From Ignavibacteriaceae bacterium (GTDB lineage: Bacteria > Bacteroidota > Ignavibacteria > Ignavibacteriales > Ignavibacteriaceae), in the NCBI GenBank assembly GCA_014860115.1, contig JACZKK010000018.1, positions 1 to 33,689 of the forward strand: a DNA stretch of 33,689 nt, written 5' to 3'. Positions 18,105 through 26,286 of this stretch are shown in pieces. Positions within the stretch are counted from its first letter, which is position 1; every line of letters begins with the position of its first letter. A program made the translations under genes and the position numbers. The notes beneath the pieces were generated by a model. It did not search any database. It was not told the origin of the DNA and saw only the letters and a program-made list of their open reading frames with translations.

Positions 18105-19349
18105 TTACTTAATGAATTTTATGAATTTTCTTTTACCAACTTTCAGAACCATCCCATCATTTAGCTTTACCGTATAATTAAAATCTGTGATTTTATTTCC
18201 ATCTATTGAAACGCCACCCTGAGTGACCAATCTGCGGGCTTCACCTTTTGATGGAGCAAAATTTACTTTGAGAATCAGGTCTAATATATTAAACTCTGCG
18301 ATATTGTCATCAATTTTAAATTCTTCGACTTCGTCCGGCACTTCTTTTTTTATAAAGATTCTGTCAAACTCTTCTTCAGCTTGGATTGCTGCTTCTTCGT
18401 TGTGATACATTCTCACCAAAGTTCGTGCAAGTCTCCTCTTAATATCTCTTGGATTTACTTTCGAATCTTCAAGCTGATGTTTAACACCCTTTAATTCTGA
18501 TAATGAAATATCAGAAGCCAGCTCATAATAGATGTAAATCACACTATCGGGAATTGAAAGTGTCTTACCGAAAATTTCTTTCGGAGATTCAGAAATTCCA
18601 ATATAATTATCGTAAGATTTACTCATCTTCTCAACACCATCAGTTCCAACAAGAAGAGGCATTGTTAAAATAACCTGTGGTTCCTGTCCATGTTCTCTTT
18701 GAATATCTCTTCCAACCAGCAAATTAAATTTCTGATCAGTCCCTCCCAATTCAACATCGCTTTTAATAGCAACAGAATCCATTGCCTGTGCAAGAGGGTA
18801 GAGGAGTTCGTGAATACTTATTGGTTCGCCAGCTTTGTAGCGTTTAGTAAAATCATCACGTTCCAGCATTCGTGCCACAGTATATTTTGAAGCAAGTTTT
18901 ATCACATCTTCAAAACTCATCTTGCCAAGCCAATCGGAGTTGTAAACTATTTTTGTACGATTCGCATCCAGAATCTTTGATGCTTGCTGAAAATAAGTTT
19001 CACCGTGTTCTCTTGTTTCCTTTAATGTGAGAGATGGACGTGTTGCATTTCTTCCGGACGGATCGCCAATCATTCCGGTAAAGTCACCAACGATTAGTAT
19101 TGCCTGATGTCCGAGTGATTGAAACTGTGCTAGTTTTCTTAAAACGACTGAATGTCCGATATGAAGATCTGGTCTAGAAGGATCGCAGCCAAGTTTTATA
19201 TTTAACGGTGTTCCTTCATTAGCAGAGCGTTCAAGCTTTTTAACTAAATCCTCTTCAGGTATAATTTCGCTTGTACCTCTTTTAATGAGGTCCATCTGCT
19301 CGGTGATTGGGGGAAACTTTAGTTTAGTGAGCAAAATAGTCTCGGTCAT
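18105..19349 (-). CDS. tyrS: Tyrosyl-tRNA synthetase
   Basis: The cytoplasmic class Ic synthetase charges tRNA-Tyr with tyrosine. Of 414 residues, the Rossmann catalytic domain has GCDPSRPDLHIGHS with HIGH at 63-66, GDFTGMIGDPSGR (88-100), a tyrosine-binding ELGGTDQKFN (200-209) and KMSKS at 241-245. The C-terminal region from about 350 has an S4 RNA-binding domain (FAPSKGEARRLVTQGGVSIDG). Size and motif order are standard for the bacterial TyrRS subgroup with KMSKS rather than KFGKT. No T-box-like leader is seen. ATG at 19349 has no obvious Shine-Dalgarno. A four-helix-bundle gene separates it from smpB, and pdaD follows closely. Confidence 0.97.
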   Translation of the reverse strand: MTETILLTKLKFPPITEQMDLIKRGTSEIIPEEDLVKKLERSANEGTPLNIKLGCDPSRPDLHIGHSVVLRKLAQFQSLGHQAILIVGDFTGMIGDPSGRNATRPSLTLKETREHGETYFQQASKILDANRTKIVYNSDWLGKMSFEDVIKLASKYTVARMLERDDFTKRYKAGEPISIHELLYPLAQAMDSVAIKSDVELGGTDQKFNLLVGRDIQREHGQEPQVILTMPLLVGTDGVEKMSKSYDNYIGISESPKEIFGKTLSIPDSVIYIYYELASDISLSELKGVKHQLEDSKVNPRDIKRRLARTLVRMYHNEEAAIQAEEEFDRIFIKKEVPDEVEEFKIDDNIAEFNILDLILKVNFAPSKGEARRLVTQGGVSIDGNKITDFNYTVKLNDGMVLKVGKRKFIKFIK

Positions 19350-19386
19350 CTATTAATAATATATGAAATGCATTAATTATTGGAAG

Positions 19387-19414
19387 TTTGTATGAATGTA
19401 TGATTGTATGGTTC
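19387..19414 (+). repeat. Left inverted repeat flanking the four-helix-bundle gene
   Basis: Three tandem TGTATG-containing octamers (TTGTATGA, ATGTATGA, TTGTATGG). TGTATGATTGTATGG at 19397-19411 is exactly the reverse complement of 19924-19938. Confidence 0.75.
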
Positions 19415-19880
19415 ATTCTATCCCATAACTTTCAATAATTTCTCTGATCAAATAGTCATTCTTCCAATCTTCTTTTGCTTTCATCTTCGAGATGTAAGTT
19501 TGGTTTAACTTAATAAGTTTATTCTCTAATGAATAATGTTTTTTATCGTACTCTTTGAACCAATCAATATCAATGTCACCTGAATTAGTTAAAGTAAATA
19601 TTTGAGAATAATTCTCTCCCAAAGAGGAAAGTGAAATGGCTATGTATTGAATGTTTTCTTTAATTGATCGTCTGCAATATCCTTCGGCTATATTAGAATG
19701 TACCGAAAAAATAGAATCCTCAACCTGAGCTTTTACTTTAAAAGATAGATTGTCAAGTGTTTTTAATTTTTCTCTTACGAAATGAAAAAGTTCAACCGCT
19801 TCTTTCCAAACCTCAAGTTCTCTATATCCACGATTAATATTTTTGTGTTGCTGTAATAGTTCTTTTAACTCTTCTTTCAT
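19413..19880 (-). CDS. Four-helix bundle (S23/IVS-type) protein
   Basis: The 155-residue protein has the signature of the four-helix bundle family first found in intervening sequences of 23S rRNA genes: NRGYRELEVWKEAVEL near the N-terminus, a middle VEDSIFSVHSNIAEGYCRRS and then an ALSSLGEN-like SLSSLGENYSQI. Avd proteins of diversity-generating retroelements have the same fold. The family is a basic, homopentameric, nucleic-acid-binding bundle of mostly unknown function. In this copy no rRNA or retroelement is near: it stands between smpB and tyrS and is bracketed by an exact 15-bp inverted repeat (19397-19411 and 19924-19938), with the stop codon two bases from the left arm. That layout suggests a small mobile or passenger cassette. 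Its role is unknown. Confidence 0.85.
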   Translation of the reverse strand: MKEELKELLQQHKNINRGYRELEVWKEAVELFHFVREKLKTLDNLSFKVKAQVEDSIFSVHSNIAEGYCRRSIKENIQYIAISLSSLGENYSQIFTLTNSGDIDIDWFKEYDKKHYSLENKLIKLNQTYISKMKAKEDWKNDYLIREIIESYGIE

Positions 19881-19912
19881 AATAAATACTCAAGAGTAAT
19901 GTTCAATTCTAA

Positions 19913-19940
19913 TTTTCATACATCCATACAATCATACAAA
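19913..19940 (-). repeat. Right inverted repeat flanking the four-helix-bundle gene
   Basis: On the minus strand this reads TTTGTATGATTGTATGG followed by ATGTATGAAAA, the same octamer units as the left arm in a different order. The shared exact core is 15 bp (19924-19938). It lies between smpB and the four-helix-bundle gene. Confidence 0.75.
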
Positions 19941-19953
19941 GGGTTGGTGTACG

Positions 19954-20412
19954 TTAATACTTTATTCTTCTTTCTTGTTCTCTCTGGAAATCTTTTTTAG
20001 CTATATCGTGACGCTTATCGTAAACTTTTTTACCTTTGGCTAAAGCTAATTCAACTTTCACTTTCCCATTTTTAAAATATAATCTCAATGGAACCAAAGT
20101 TAATCCTTTTTCTTTGGTTTTTCCAATAAGCTTTCTGATTTCACTACTTTTCAGCAGGAGTTTTCTGTCTCTGACTGGATCATGATTATTAATGTTGCCC
20201 TGCGTGTATTCACTGATGTGAACACTTACAAGCCAGACTTCACCTCTTTCAATTTTTCCATAACCATCAACAAGGTTAGCCTTGCCCTGGCGTAATGCTT
20301 TTACCTCCGTTCCAACAAGTACAATTCCAGCTTCATACGTTTGTAAAATTGCATACTCATGTCTTGCTTTACGGTTTACAGTTATATTTTTTTCAGTGTC
20401 TTCTTTTTGCAT
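19954..20412 (-). CDS. smpB: SsrA-binding protein SmpB
   Basis: SmpB binds tmRNA and brings it to stalled ribosomes for trans-translation. The 152-residue length is normal and the family motifs are present: [10 protein letters not shown] (10-20 region), [21 protein letters not shown], a DHPxRxRKLL-type motif as [13 protein letters not shown], and [28 protein letters not shown] near the end, with a basic [20 protein letters not shown]-like tail that enters the decoding centre. Start ATG at 20412 lacks a clear Shine-Dalgarno; a small CGCT-TT-AGCG hairpin lies just upstream (20417-20426 region). The tmRNA gene itself was not found in the window. Confidence 0.97.
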   Translation of the reverse strand: MQKEDTEKNITVNRKARHEYAILQTYEAGIVLVGTEVKALRQGKANLVDGYGKIERGEVWLVSVHISEYTQGNINNHDPVRDRKLLLKSSEIRKLIGKTKEKGLTLVPLRLYFKNGKVKVELALAKGKKVYDKRHDIAKKDFQREQERRIKY

Positions 20413-20564
20413 TCCGCTTTAGCGAGATGTTCCAATTGAAAAATCAAACGTAAAAATCCTCTTAATTGCTGTTAATAGCAAGAAGAAATTTTTCGGAAAA
20501 TTAATAAGAGGACAAAATTAATGGTAGCTATTTAATCTGCCCTCCAAATACAGGGTTGAATAAA

Positions 20565-21029
20565 TCAAAACATTTCTTTTGATTTTACTTTCCCATGCTG
20601 GAATACAATTTTTATTTTCTTGTATTTGTTCACCCACCATAAATATCTTTCCCAATCCGGTTTTTGTCCCTCTTTCCCAATTAGCTTTGCGACATCTTCA
20701 TATGTCTGGTTATGTGTCATAGGACCATCAGCACCAGCACAGGCTTCTTTTAATTTTTCATAGCCGTTTATCTCGCCTTCTTTTAACATAGCGCTTGTTG
20801 TTGAGTAGGAATTAATCTTACCTTTCACCCATTCCACTTGCAGGTTGTTTTCTGGCCAGACGTAAATGAGAGTTGTATCCAGAGTTCCATCGACACCAAA
20901 TATTTTTTCCGCTTCCTCAAAAGTCAACCCTAATTCAACTTTCCGGTAGTCTTCTTCGGATACAAATTTTGTTTGAGCAATAGATATAACAGTGGAAATG
21001 GTAAGAATTAAAATTAGTAAAAGCTTCAT
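20565..21029 (-). CDS. Small exported protein with two BLIP/SmpA-like repeats, function unknown
   Basis: With the chosen start it has 154 residues. ATG at 21029 has an AGGGAGG five bases upstream, so it is preferred to the in-frame ATG at 21047, whose additional codons contain that Shine-Dalgarno. A signal peptide (about 1-18, ending ISIAQ) is followed by two similar halves: YRKVELGLTFEEAEKIFG with LIYVWPENNLQVEWVKGKI, and then a second helix pair TYEDVAKLIG with RYLWWVNKYKKIKIVFQHGKV. This helix-helix-strand duplication resembles the BLIP/SmpA-OmlA (BamE-like) fold, where a short helical hairpin precedes a sheet ending in FxxGKV. The likeness is by pattern only. Periplasmic location is expected. 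Partner and role are unknown; no operon link to smpB (152-base gap) is obvious. Confidence 0.75.
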   Translation of the reverse strand: MKLLLILILTISTVISIAQTKFVSEEDYRKVELGLTFEEAEKIFGVDGTLDTTLIYVWPENNLQVEWVKGKINSYSTTSAMLKEGEINGYEKLKEACAGADGPMTHNQTYEDVAKLIGKEGQKPDWERYLWWVNKYKKIKIVFQHGKVKSKEMF

Positions 21030-21124
21030 AGCAGCCTCCCTGTTCATTATTGAAAGAAGTTGAACTAATGTATTACAAATATCGTAATTTCATTAATTAA
21101 ATGCTTAATCGAACCAAGTAAAAA

Positions 21125-21153
21125 TAAAAAAGGCAGCCACCCTGACTGCCTTC
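21125..21153 (-). terminator. Intrinsic terminator after the lipoprotein gene
   Basis: On the minus strand AAGGCAG (21153-21147) pairs with CTGCCTT (21137-21131) around a nine-base loop and runs into TTTTTTATTTTT. It lies 25 bases after the stop of the gene at 21178. Confidence 0.85.
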
Positions 21154-21177
21154 TTAGAGGAATAAAAATAATTAATT

Positions 21178-22005
21178 TCATTCGGGACAATTTATATCGT
21201 CAAGCCTTTCATCCCAGCAGTGCCAGTTGCTATCTTCAAAATAAATTGCATCTTTTACTCTTCCAAAACGCTGCTCGTAATTCCAATAGATATCTATCAA
21301 CCGATTTTCTTCAGCACCATAAATCTGGTAGAATCGGTTATGAGGAATTTCATTTGTCTTTCCATAATGTATGTAGCTTCCATTCTGCAAACTTCCGGAA
21401 GCAATGCTTGTATACTTTAAATCAACTGTACCTTCAGCAGTGTTTCGCTTCCATTCAATATATAGAAACGGTGAAACTTGATTTGGATCTTTATTTAAAG
21501 TCCAGGTTCCTTCAGTTGCTGGAAGATTAGAAAATCCGGTGAACCACTCAAAATCAGTGTAGGCTCCTTGCTTTGTGAGAAGCATTTTCCATTCAACACC
21601 TTCGGTGACAGTTTTACCGTAAAGTTTAGCAGTAAATAACTCTTCCTGAATGGAAACACTAAACTGCCATAGCCAGCTTCCGTCAGCTTGCTTAACTGGC
21701 TGATGATTAAATGCTTCTACAAAAGCAGCAACAGGTACAGCGAGAGTTAACGTTAGAACGGAATTCCAAACTGCTACATTTCCAGCTGCCCAGCTCCAGT
21801 TTCTTTTTAAAAGAAGAGGATTATCTGGAGCGCTGCCTGAAGCAGTATCAGGAAATTCATCGAAATTAATAACCATACTTGATTGTGGTGGTATTGCGGG
21901 AGCCTGATCTTGTGGATTAGTTGTTTTATCATCCTCGCAGGAAACAATTAGCCCGATTATACCAATCACAAAGAAAATTGGAAATAATTTTATAAATCGC
22001 ATCAT
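21178..22005 (-). CDS. Lipoprotein of unknown function
   Basis: A 275-residue lipoprotein: hydrophobic signal followed by lipobox LIVSC (Cys23) and a short acidic/Thr-Asn linker (EDDKTTNPQ). The rest is rich in Trp and Tyr with alternating short strands (NWSWAAGNVAVWNS, FLYIEWKRNTAEG, IDIYWNYEQRFGRVKDAIYF) and a C-terminal HCWDERLDDINC containing two Cys that could bond. I do not recognise a family; a beta-sandwich or barrel is likely. The EDDKTTNP segment after the lipidated Cys resembles the CxDDxxTNP start common in FCB-group lipoproteins, such as the PEGA lipoprotein at 25442. Two consecutive ATG codons (22005 and 22002) offer starts; an A11 run directly upstream leaves no room for a Shine-Dalgarno. 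It is monocistronic with its own terminator. Confidence 0.75.
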   Translation of the reverse strand: MMRFIKLFPIFFVIGIIGLIVSCEDDKTTNPQDQAPAIPPQSSMVINFDEFPDTASGSAPDNPLLLKRNWSWAAGNVAVWNSVLTLTLAVPVAAFVEAFNHQPVKQADGSWLWQFSVSIQEELFTAKLYGKTVTEGVEWKMLLTKQGAYTDFEWFTGFSNLPATEGTWTLNKDPNQVSPFLYIEWKRNTAEGTVDLKYTSIASGSLQNGSYIHYGKTNEIPHNRFYQIYGAEENRLIDIYWNYEQRFGRVKDAIYFEDSNWHCWDERLDDINCPE

Positions 22006-22008
22006 ATG

Positions 22009-22019
22009 TTTTTTTTTTT
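22009..22019 (-). repeat. A11 homopolymer in the leader of the lipoprotein gene
   Basis: Eleven T on the plus strand (A on the mRNA strand) end three bases before the ATG of the minus-strand lipoprotein gene, where the ribosome-binding site would be. Tracts of this length are prone to slippage. Confidence 0.8.
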
Positions 22020-22197
22020 GTTTTTCTCGACCTGCATTAATTAAAACAATAATTATGCCTCAAGAACAGCTTCAAAATAATTTAGGATTCAGGATAATCA
22101 GAATGATAGATTTGGACAGGGTAAAATCGTCTTTCAAAATTACATCCCTTTGGCTATTTTAACTTCCGATTTATAAATTCAAAGGTCATAAAACCTC

Positions 22198-24042
22198 TTG
22201 TATCCCAATATTTTCAAAACATTACTTTTAATATTTATTTATAGCCTTCCAGGCTTCTCTCAAAACTTTTCAATTGACAAAATTGAACCACCAAATTGGT
22301 GGGTTGGAATGAAATGGGAAACCGTTCAACTCATGGTTTATGGTGAAAATCTTTCGGGTGTAAGAGCAAGTTCATCAGATAATGAATTGAAAATACTTAA
22401 TGTTCAGAATCCCAAAAATTCTAATTATTTGTTTGTTGATCTGGTCATCTCTGAAAACCTTGAATCAGGTAATTACAAATTGAAATTCTCTAAAGATGAT
22501 GTTGAAAAGGAAATTGTATATCCAATACTGGAAAGAGAAATATCAATAAATAATCATCAGGGATTCTCAAATGAAGATGTAATCTATCTGATTTTTGCTG
22601 ATCGATTCTGTGATGGTAATCCCAATAATAATTCTATTGGCGATTCACTTGACCAATTTACTTCTGCAGATATTGATGGACGCAAAGGTGGCGATATCAA
22701 AGGTATAATTTCAAAACTTGATTATTTAAAAGAACTTGGCGTTACTGCAATATGGATTACTCCAATGCTTGAAAATAACATGTGGATGAGCTATCACGGT
22801 TACGCAGCAACTGATTTATATAAAATTGATCCTCGTTTCGGAAGTAATGAATTATATAAAAAATTAATCGATGAAACACATAAACGAAATTTAAAAATTA
22901 TTCTTGATCACGTGAGCAATCATATTGGAATTAATCATTACTGGGTAAAGAATCTTCCTTCAAATGATTGGTTTAACGGAGCATCTGAAAATTTTATCAG
23001 AGCTTCTCATGATAAAATGGCTTTCCTTGATATTCATGGCGATTCAACAATTGTAAAAATGAATCAGCAGGGGTGGTTCACTGACTATATGCCTGACTTA
23101 AATCAACGAAATCCTTTTCTAAAAAATTATCTGATACAAAATACACTTTGGTGGATTGAATATGCCGGCATCGACGGAATCAGAGAGGATACTTATCCGT
23201 ATAATGATCAGAAGTATTTAGCTGATTGGGCGGAAGCAATCTTATCAGAATATCCTAACTTCAATATTGTCGGTGAAATCTGGCAGGGTGTTCCTTCAGT
23301 GGTTTCTGGTTATCAGACTAAATCTCCTGTCAGGAAAATGGACTTTGATTCAAACCTTCCAGTAGTCACTGACTTTGCTTTGTCAGATGCAATACGTGAT
23401 TATCTTAGTGGAGCAAAGAGCATTTATAAAGTTTATGAAACAATCGTTCAGGATATTGTTTATTCTGATCCTGATAACTTGATGGTTTTCTTTGATAACC
23501 ACGATGTAGATCGAGCAATGCTCGTTGCCAATGGAAATATCGATAAATATAAAATCGCACTAAACATTGTTCTATTCACAAGAGGTATTCCAAAAATATT
23601 TTATGGGACAGAGCTCGGTATTACAGGTGGGACTAAACACGGTGAATTAAGACAGCCATTTCCCGGTGGATTTAATGGTGATGATAGAAATGCTTTTGTA
23701 CGGAAAGGAAGAACCGAAACTGAAAATAATCTTTACGACTATATTAAAGAACTTTTAAAATTAAGGAATGAGAACACAGTTCTTTCAAAGGGAAAGTTAA
23801 GGCATATTTATGCGTTCGATGATGTTTACATTTTGATTAAAAGTTATGAAGATGAAACAACACTTGTTCTAATTAATTCCCGTGAAGAAGAATTATCAAT
23901 AGAATCTTCACAAATAAAAAAGTTTTTACCGGAAGCAAATGGATTACTTAATCTAAAATCGAAAGAAGAAATCAAACTTGATTTTGTTGATAACATTCAA
24001 ATAAATAAAATGACTGCAGAAATATTTTTAATAAGGAAATAA
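22198..24042 (+). CDS. Periplasmic GH13 cyclomaltodextrinase/neopullulanase-type alpha-amylase (SusA-like)
   Basis: This 614-residue enzyme should hydrolyse alpha-1,4-glucans or cyclodextrins outside the cytoplasm. A signal peptide (about 1-21, PGFSQ) precedes an N-terminal beta domain typical of cyclomaltodextrinases (about 22-115; EPPNWWVGMKW), then the TIM barrel: LDHVSNH (region I), GIDGIREDTYPY with nucleophile Asp331 (II), VGEIWQG with acid/base Glu360 (III) and FFDNHD with Asp436 (IV). The triad is complete. A C-terminal beta domain (about 530-614) follows. The pattern RxDTYPY-like in region II is shared with Bacteroides SusA. The start is TTG at 22198: an in-frame TAA at 22189-22191 excludes anything upstream and the signal peptide excludes much later ones. 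It lies one base from the sugar permease gene. Confidence 0.93.
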   Translation: MYPNIFKTLLLIFIYSLPGFSQNFSIDKIEPPNWWVGMKWETVQLMVYGENLSGVRASSSDNELKILNVQNPKNSNYLFVDLVISENLESGNYKLKFSKDDVEKEIVYPILEREISINNHQGFSNEDVIYLIFADRFCDGNPNNNSIGDSLDQFTSADIDGRKGGDIKGIISKLDYLKELGVTAIWITPMLENNMWMSYHGYAATDLYKIDPRFGSNELYKKLIDETHKRNLKIILDHVSNHIGINHYWVKNLPSNDWFNGASENFIRASHDKMAFLDIHGDSTIVKMNQQGWFTDYMPDLNQRNPFLKNYLIQNTLWWIEYAGIDGIREDTYPYNDQKYLADWAEAILSEYPNFNIVGEIWQGVPSVVSGYQTKSPVRKMDFDSNLPVVTDFALSDAIRDYLSGAKSIYKVYETIVQDIVYSDPDNLMVFFDNHDVDRAMLVANGNIDKYKIALNIVLFTRGIPKIFYGTELGITGGTKHGELRQPFPGGFNGDDRNAFVRKGRTETENNLYDYIKELLKLRNENTVLSKGKLRHIYAFDDVYILIKSYEDETTLVLINSREEELSIESSQIKKFLPEANGLLNLKSKEEIKLDFVDNIQINKMTAEIFLIRK

Positions 24043-24043
24043 A

Positions 24044-25300
24044 ATGCTCGCTATTCAGAAAAAACTTACCAACACTTTTTACGCGCTGCTTGCTCTGCCT
24101 GCAACTGCTATGGGCTTTGCATTATCTATTCAGATTGCAGTGCTGAGCTGGATATTAAATTCACAATATGGATTAGACATTCACGAAATTGGTATTGTCT
24201 GGGCTGCAGGTCCGCTAGCAGGAATATTTGGCCAGGTGATTGTTGGATTTATCAGTGATAAAGTTTGGTTTTGGGGTGGAAGACGAAGACCATTTATTTT
24301 AATTGGCGGAACGTTAGCAGCAATAATGATTATTGCTCTTCCGAATATCGGAGCGATAAATGACTTTTTAGGGATTGGTAGTATTCTTGCTGTTGCAATT
24401 GTGGTTGCATTAACTCTTGATCTTGCAATTAACATTAGCTTTAATCCTACTCGCTCGGTAATTGCAGATGTTACTCCTGATGGAGTGCCCAGAACAAAAG
24501 GATATACCTGGATGCAAACTATATCTGGTTTTTGGGGAGTGATGGCTTACGCACTCGGAGCAATCTTTGGAAATTATTTTCTGATATATCTGGGTGCATT
24601 TATAGTTCTTGGATTTTCGTTTATACCTCCTTTTTTCATTAAAGAAAGTAAAGAACTTACAGAACAAAAAAAAGAAACCGAAGTAACAGCAACAAAATCA
24701 AAAGTTACTGAATGGGGTGAACTATTTAAATTATATTTTGCACACGGTTTCTCGTGGATTGGTGTGCAAACTATGTTCGTTTATATAATTGCTTTTATAC
24801 AGCAAAAATTAAACCCTGCAGATCAAACAGAGACAGGACAAATAATAGCAATTTCATTTCTTGTGTTGAATGCAGTTGGATTTATTTTACCAGCATTTGT
24901 TCTTGAGCCAATAACCGAAAAGATAGGAAGAGTGAAAACACATCTTACTTGTGTTGCTATAATGGCAGTTGGTTATTTCGGAATAGTACTTATTGGCAAT
25001 TCACCTCTCGTTCTTTACCTGTTAATGGCAGTATGCGGTATTGGCTGGGCGGCAATTGTAAGCTTACCTTTTGCAATTATGTCTGAAAAAGTTGACCAGA
25101 GCAGGATGGGATTTTTTATGGGCATATTTAATCTTTCGGTTGTGCTTCCGCAGCTCATAGTCAGTTTGGTGTTAGGATATTTCATTCAACAGGCCGAAGA
25201 TAAAAATTTAATATTTATCATCAGTGGTGCAACTCTGGCTATTTCAGCAGTTCTCTGGCTGCTTGTCAAAGAAAAATTCGTTCCTGTAAATAAGGTCTAA
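24044..25300 (+). CDS. MFS sugar transporter, SLC45/SUT-like, probable maltose/maltodextrin permease
   Basis: A 418-residue MFS protein with 12 predicted membrane helices. The loop between helices 2 and 3 reads GFISDKVWFWGGRRRPFILIGG, containing the GRRRPF signature of sucrose/maltose proton symporters (plant SUT, animal SLC45 and bacterial MalA-type permeases). The second half has LEPITEKIGRVKT in the equivalent loop and a helix-rich end LWLLVKEKF. The start is one base after the amylase stop, preceded by AAGGA, so they form an operon. Taken together: the periplasmic enzyme cuts oligosaccharides and this inner-membrane carrier imports the glucose or maltose units. Maltose rather than sucrose is inferred from the partner. 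Confidence 0.9.
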   Translation: MLAIQKKLTNTFYALLALPATAMGFALSIQIAVLSWILNSQYGLDIHEIGIVWAAGPLAGIFGQVIVGFISDKVWFWGGRRRPFILIGGTLAAIMIIALPNIGAINDFLGIGSILAVAIVVALTLDLAINISFNPTRSVIADVTPDGVPRTKGYTWMQTISGFWGVMAYALGAIFGNYFLIYLGAFIVLGFSFIPPFFIKESKELTEQKKETEVTATKSKVTEWGELFKLYFAHGFSWIGVQTMFVYIIAFIQQKLNPADQTETGQIIAISFLVLNAVGFILPAFVLEPITEKIGRVKTHLTCVAIMAVGYFGIVLIGNSPLVLYLLMAVCGIGWAAIVSLPFAIMSEKVDQSRMGFFMGIFNLSVVLPQLIVSLVLGYFIQQAEDKNLIFIISGATLAISAVLWLLVKEKFVPVNKV

Positions 25301-25330
25301 TAATCACATAAAATAGTTTATTTCTTACGA

Positions 25331-25354
25331 CCCTGCATTAAAGCAGGGGTTTTT
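25331..25354 (+). terminator. Intrinsic terminator after the amylase-permease operon
   Basis: CCCTGC (25331-25336) pairs with GCAGGG (25343-25348) around ATTAAA, followed by GTTTTTATTT. It is 30 bases after the permease stop. Confidence 0.92.
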
Positions 25355-25441
25355 ATTTGCTAATTACAAATCGATTCTTCTTGCCTTCCTCAAATATTTT
25401 CTTTTAGTTTGTACAGGTTATTAAAAACAGTGAGGGTTTTT

Positions 25442-26095
25442 ATGCGAATATTAATTATTTTTTTTCTTTCAATGATCTGTCTGACATTTATCCAATGTTC
25501 AGAAGATAATCCAACCAACCCACCATCTCAATCATCAAAAGGCAAACTTGTAATTAAATCCAATCCACAAGGTGCTCGAATTTATTTGATGGGAACGGAT
25601 ACCGGTAAGAATACACCTGACAGTTTATTAAATCTTGAGCCAGACATTTATGATCTATATCTCTATTTGCAGTATTATGATACTGCTTATTTTTCAGTTA
25701 AGATTGTCGAAGACTTAACTACTACTAAGGAGATTACTCTTCAAGATGGATTACCTTTCGTTAATATTGTATTAGATCATGTTTATGCATTTAGTGGTGA
25801 CAGCGTAAAGTTTAGCTGGGTACTAAATCAGGATGTGCTCATGGATAGCGTAATAGTGCAAAGACCAATTGACAATTCTCCATTATATGTAACTGATAAA
25901 TATTTTTATAACAAAGAATTGTTTGTTTGGAAGGATCAATTTGGAAATCCTATAACATACTATTTACCTCCACCGGACTTTGGGCCAAACTATTATACGA
26001 GAGTTGAAGGATTTACATATGAATTTCATTTTTATGGGCAGAAGGCACACGGAACAATGACATCTTTTCATCTGTATATCAGTCAGGATATTTGA
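25442..26095 (+). CDS. PEGA-domain lipoprotein
   Basis: A 217-residue lipoprotein. The N-terminal signal ends in lipobox FIQC (Cys19), followed by SEDNPTNPPSQSSKG, a linker of the type often seen in this phylum. A PEGA domain occupies about residues 32-85: KLVIKSNPQGARIYLMGTDTGKNTPDSL and a later ITLQDGLP strand, the standard SxPxGAxVYxxGxxxGxTP pattern, normally a surface beta domain with no enzymatic role. The C-terminal part is beta-rich and unassigned. ATG at 25442 is chosen over the in-frame TTG at 25409 since it gives a clean signal peptide and has GAGGG upstream. It follows a terminator, so it is expressed separately. Confidence 0.8.
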   Translation: MRILIIFFLSMICLTFIQCSEDNPTNPPSQSSKGKLVIKSNPQGARIYLMGTDTGKNTPDSLLNLEPDIYDLYLYLQYYDTAYFSVKIVEDLTTTKEITLQDGLPFVNIVLDHVYAFSGDSVKFSWVLNQDVLMDSVIVQRPIDNSPLYVTDKYFYNKELFVWKDQFGNPITYYLPPPDFGPNYYTRVEGFTYEFHFYGQKAHGTMTSFHLYISQDI

Positions 26096-26286
26096 GCTTG
26101 GTTGGAGGCCAGTTCTATATGCAATGACAAGAAATTGCAAGAACTATAGATCATTTTGAAATAAATGGATAAACAGGTATGATTTGTATCTAAAATTTAA
26201 TTCGAGGAGATACATTAAATCTATGCTCATTCCTGTACTGAATCTAAAATACCTCTTTTACACTTTAAAGTTAGAAAGGTGATGCT

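Noticed and set aside
20457-20513. Possible hairpin CCTCTTAATT ... AATTAATAAGAGG before smpB
   Set aside because: The loop is over 30 bases, the stem is AT-rich and no U tract follows; not distinguishable from chance.
25409-25441. TTG start for the PEGA lipoprotein
   Set aside because: It would put charged residues before the signal; ATG 25442 gives a standard lipoprotein signal.
26096-26286. AGTTCTATATGCAAT ... ATTGCAAGAACT imperfect hairpin after the PEGA lipoprotein
   Set aside because: It has mismatches and no U tract; insufficient to call a terminator.
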